DNA of 35,894 nt, taken from NCBI GenBank assembly GCA_001898785.1, contig MKVE01000036.1, positions 1-35,894 on the forward strand, read 5' to 3'. The notes beneath the pieces are model-generated. The model had not been told where the DNA came from. It was given only the letters and a program-made list of their open reading frames with translations, and did no database searches. Below are positions 33,522-35,894 of this stretch, piece after piece. The DNA is from Chryseobacterium sp. 36-9. GTDB taxonomy: Bacteria; Bacteroidota; Bacteroidia; Flavobacteriales; Weeksellaceae. Position 1 is the first letter of the stretch; every line of letters begins with the position of its first letter. A program made the position numbers and the translations under genes.

Positions 33522-33547
33522 TATTAGCGCCGCTTCTTGAAGCTAAT
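33504..33547 (+). promoter_or_regulatory. Putative -1 frameshift or slippage site in dnaX
   Basis: Ten consecutive As (33504-33513) are read in the zero frame as AAA AAA AAA AGT. They contain the slippery heptamer A AAA AAA (33506-33512). A -1 slip here reads AAG TTC CTG and stays open into the tau C-terminal frame. The zero-frame TGA is at 33519. A weak stem-loop follows at 33523-33547: ATTA/TAAT outer pairs with an inner GCTT/AAGC, or alternatively ATTAGC/GCTAAT. Programmed ribosomal -1 slipping (as in E. coli dnaX) and transcriptional slippage (as in Thermus dnaX) are both possible; so is a sequencing error in the homopolymer. Confidence 0.6.
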
Positions 33548-34138
33548 TTGATTTCCGATAATAGACCGGTTCCTGTAGAAGCTAAAACTCAGATTGAATC
33601 CAAACCTGAGCCTGTAAAATCTGTTTTTGAAGAACCGAAAAAAATCATCCAAAAAGCATCTGAACCAATTGCGAAAATCAATTCGGGTTCAAAATTCAGT
33701 ATAAAAGCTGCTTTAGAGAAAAAAGAAGAAGTAGAGACAGACAAATTTGCCGATGTCAAAGATGAAAATCTTCCTTCCAGTCATTTTACGCAAACAGATC
33801 TGGACAAGGAATGGGATTTATTTCTTAAAAATCTTGCAAAGACCAATACATTTGTCTACAACGCTATCAATAGTTTCAAGTTAGAAAAATCTGATGAACA
33901 CCAGATTACTGTAAAGTATTCTTCGGAAACAGCAAAAGCTGAATTTGACAGATTAAGCATTGAATTTTTTAATCATTTTAAACACAAAGTCAATAATTTC
34001 AAAATCGAAATCGATTATCAAACGGACTTAACTATCAAAAAAGAGGTAATAACCAAACGCAAAATTTTTGAAAGATTTGTAGAAATTAATCCCGTTTTGA
34101 AAGATTTGGATGATCTGATGAAATTTGATTTGACATAA
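33512..34138 (+). CDS. dnaX: DNA polymerase III tau C-terminal part, -1 frame continuation of dnaX
   Basis: This frame is open from the A run to TAA 34136-34138 and codes for about 208 residues. With the 358 residues before the slip, tau would be about 566 residues. The first part is a flexible Lys/Glu/Pro-rich linker (SDNRPVPVEAKTQIESKPEP and onward). From about 33790 comes a compact domain (DLDKEWDLFLKNLAKTN; ITVKYSSETAKAEFDRL; FERFVEINPVLKDLDDLMKF) of the kind that closes flavobacterial DnaX proteins, probably contacting the polymerase or helicase. It has no convincing start of its own: the first possible codon is TTG 33548. It converges on the regulator gene with only four bases between the stops. 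Confidence 0.8.
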   Translation, partial: KFLILAPLLEANLISDNRPVPVEAKTQIESKPEPVKSVFEEPKKIIQKASEPIAKINSGSKFSIKAALEKKEEVETDKFADVKDENLPSSHFTQTDLDKEWDLFLKNLAKTNTFVYNAINSFKLEKSDEHQITVKYSSETAKAEFDRLSIEFFNHFKHKVNNFKIEIDYQTDLTIKKEVITKRKIFERFVEINPVLKDLDDLMKFDLT

Positions 34139-34142
34139 CCAA

Positions 34143-35819
34143 TTAGACGGTTCCAAAAACCGGGAAATTTTGACATCCGGTTTTTATATCCTTCTGCCTT
34201 TTCTTTATAAAATCCGTGGGACGCATTCCGTTAATTTCTCGGAAAAGGTTTGAAAAGTTTGTCCTGGAAGCAATACCGCATTTTTCTGCCAAAGTTTCTA
34301 TTTTATATGTGAGATAGATCTTGTCATTATACAATTTGTTTGTAATATAACGGATTCTTAATTCGCTGAGGTATCTGTTAAAGTTGACACCTTTATACTC
34401 ATTGATAATCTGCGAAAGATAATTGGAGTTGGTGTGTAGTTTGTGAGCTAATTTGTTGATTGTTAGTCCGTTTTCTATAAATCCGCATTTGTCTTCAAAA
34501 GATTTTAATTTTGACAGTATCTGTCCAACAAGTTCTTCGTTTAAGTTGCATTTTTCATCTTCATTTGGCTTTGAATCAAATTTCTCATGGGAAGGTGTGT
34601 AAAGATTATTCAGGATTTTGTCCTCAAGAATTTTGTAATTGATTTTGATGTTCTTTTCATTTCTCAGTTTTTCTGCAATTATTGCAACCAAAAGTAAAGC
34701 TAAAAATATAAGACCAATGATAATCCATTTTCCCCAAGATGTTGTTCTTTCCAGCCTTTCTTTTTCCTCCTGCAAAGTCCTTGTATCGTAATCTTTGTGG
34801 ATTGTGGAAGATAAGTAGGCAAAGTCTTTAGAAATTATTCTGTCGGCTTTCAATAGTTGCTTGGTGTAATAAAGTTCTTTGGAGTTATCCTTTTGATCTT
34901 TATAATAATGTATCAGCTGCTCATAATTTTCTCTCAGTTCCGGTAAAATGAAATTGTGTTCCTGAAAAACAGAATCTACTTTTTGGAAATACTGAATGGC
35001 CTTATGAGAGTTTTCTAAAGCTAAATATGATTTTCCAATATAAAAATAGTTAACTGTTGACCATGCAAAATCATTAATGTGATTAATTGGTTTTATTGAT
35101 TTTTGCAGTGAGTTAAGAGCATTTTTAACATCATTTTTTCTGAGCTGTTCAATTCCTTTTTCTTTCAAAAAATAGCCGTATTCCTGCTGGAAGTCAGGAT
35201 TGTTTTGTGTTTGAGCAAGACCTTTGGTAATCAAAGAATCAGCTGCATTGTAACTCTTGAGATTTCTATAACAAACAATTATCCTGTGTAAGCTATTGTA
35301 ATAGCCTTTTTTGTTGTTAAAAATAATATTGGGATGCGCTTTTTCCTGCAGCTTTTGATAGAAATAATCATTGGCCTCCTGAAAATGAGCCAAAGCAGAA
35401 TCATAATATCCGAGATAACATTTTACTACTCCGAGATGATACAGGATTTCATTTTTTAGATAGTCATTAGTAGAATTTTCAGAATATTCATATGCTTTCA
35501 AATACTCATCAAGAGCAGGTTTATATTTTTTATAATTGAAATAATAAATAATTCCTTTTCCAAGATAAGCATCGCTGATAATATCATTATTTTTTGAAAG
35601 CAATGCTGCATAAACAGTGCTGTCAGCATATTTTAATTTATCCATAGAAGAAGCGGAATAAAACACAGCATCTTCATATCCCTGCGCAAGCCTATCGTAA
35701 TCTTTTTTTTGTTTTGCCAGTTTTATGTACTGATCTAGAAAAACAAAAGCTCTTGAATCATTTTCAGGATAATTCTCGTAATTCTTTTTGATATTATAAT
35801 AATTGTAATCTTCCCCTTG
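34143..35819 (-). pseudogene. TPR-containing AraC-type transcriptional regulator lacking its N-terminal start
   Basis: The open frame codes for about 558 residues. It has an N-terminal array of tetratricopeptide-like helices (about 50-330), one membrane helix (WGKWIIIGLIFLALLLVAII), a short linker and a C-terminal AraC-type double helix-turn-helix (LTINKLAHKLHTNSNYLSQI; IETLAEKCGIASRTNFSNLF; NGMRPTDFIKKR). Relatives are membrane-bound sensor-regulators of flavobacteria with a signal peptide first. Homologous-looking TPR sequence (NYYNIKKNYENYPENDSRAF) continues up to TAA 35822-35820, but no in-frame ATG or signal peptide precedes it. The first in-frame candidates are GTG 35666 and ATG 35645, both inside the TPR region. 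The gene therefore seems cut near 35820. If translated at all, the product is truncated. Confidence 0.6.
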
Positions 35820-35894
35820 TTAGTAACACTCAAAAGTAGAGTTTTTTGTTAATATTTCCGTTGTAGGTGTTGGAAGATTTTGTTGAAATGTGGG
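35820..35894. other. Unassigned sequence at the right edge, possible junction
   Basis: These 75 bases do not continue the regulator gene. Read leftward in the same frame they give PTFQQNLPTPTTEILTKN and more, ending at the TAA, with no methionine; the other leftward frames stop early. This could be the end of another gene, such as a transposase whose element interrupts the regulator, or a non-coding region after an assembly break. A TACTTTTG box (minus strand, 35838-35831) is present but has no suitable start after it. Confidence 0.35.

Noticed and set aside
1-35894. CRISPR arrays, tRNA or rRNA genes, defence systems, complete insertion sequences
   Set aside because: No regularly spaced repeats, no cloverleaf-like sequence in any intergenic gap, and no transposase, integrase, nuclease or toxin motifs in the coding frames. 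The 75-base right edge is too short to call an element.

Overview
The window looks like ordinary chromosomal DNA from a flavobacterium of the Bacteroidota, most likely a Chryseobacterium-like member of the Weeksellaceae. The evidence is AT-rich sequence, start codons without clear Shine-Dalgarno sites, repeated matches to the Bacteroidota promoter box TAnnTTTG (sometimes with an upstream TTG), and phylum-specific envelope genes: PorQ of the type IX secretion system, the lipoprotein TamL, a DUF5686 outer-membrane barrel and an OmpA porin with calcium-binding repeats. The genus is inferred from protein style, not from a search.

Layout. At 1-444 lies the 5' part of rsmA, followed by a roughly 105-bp imperfect palindrome. 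From 587 to 5268 a leftward cluster holds two secreted beta-propeller 'lactonase' paralogues on either side of a DUF5686 barrel. Then come ung (rightward), a small lipoprotein and a DUF456 membrane protein (leftward), and a rightward run: an MscS-type channel, pdxJ, an alpha/beta hydrolase, a secreted esterase behind a long hairpin, a small membrane protein overlapping an NAD-dependent epimerase-like gene, gcvP and an OmpA porin. After a leftward lipoprotein and a secreted esterase come leftward pyrH-frr and, divergently, porQ and cmk. Next are a YtxH / holin-like / hypothetical membrane trio and a head-to-head pair, an RNA 2'-O-methyltransferase and tamL, whose starts overlap by 15 bp. These are followed by an SRPBCC/GyrI-like protein, sucA-sucB, an orphan small gene, dnaX split over two frames, and a TPR/AraC-type regulator that lacks its normal N-terminus near the right edge.

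How the genes fit together. Most are core: translation (rsmA, frr), nucleotide metabolism (pyrH, cmk), DNA repair and replication (ung, dnaX), vitamin B6 (pdxJ), glycine cleavage (gcvP), the TCA cycle (sucA, sucB), and envelope building (porQ, tamL, ompA, DUF5686). There is no CRISPR array, tRNA, rRNA, complete mobile element or recognisable defence system. No intergenic gap exceeds 300 bases; the largest (15153-15440) holds a terminator and three hairpins.

The most interesting signals are regulatory. dnaX has a ten-A run in front of a weak stem-loop, exactly where the frame must slip by -1 to continue into the tau C-terminal domain. A recurring TAnnTTTG-N4-ATG arrangement at rsmA, cmk and dnaX (and nearly at tamL) suggests leaderless transcripts. 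tamL and the methyltransferase have crossed promoters. Several unusually good hairpins sit directly in front of start codons. I did not find a clear undescribed multi-gene system.
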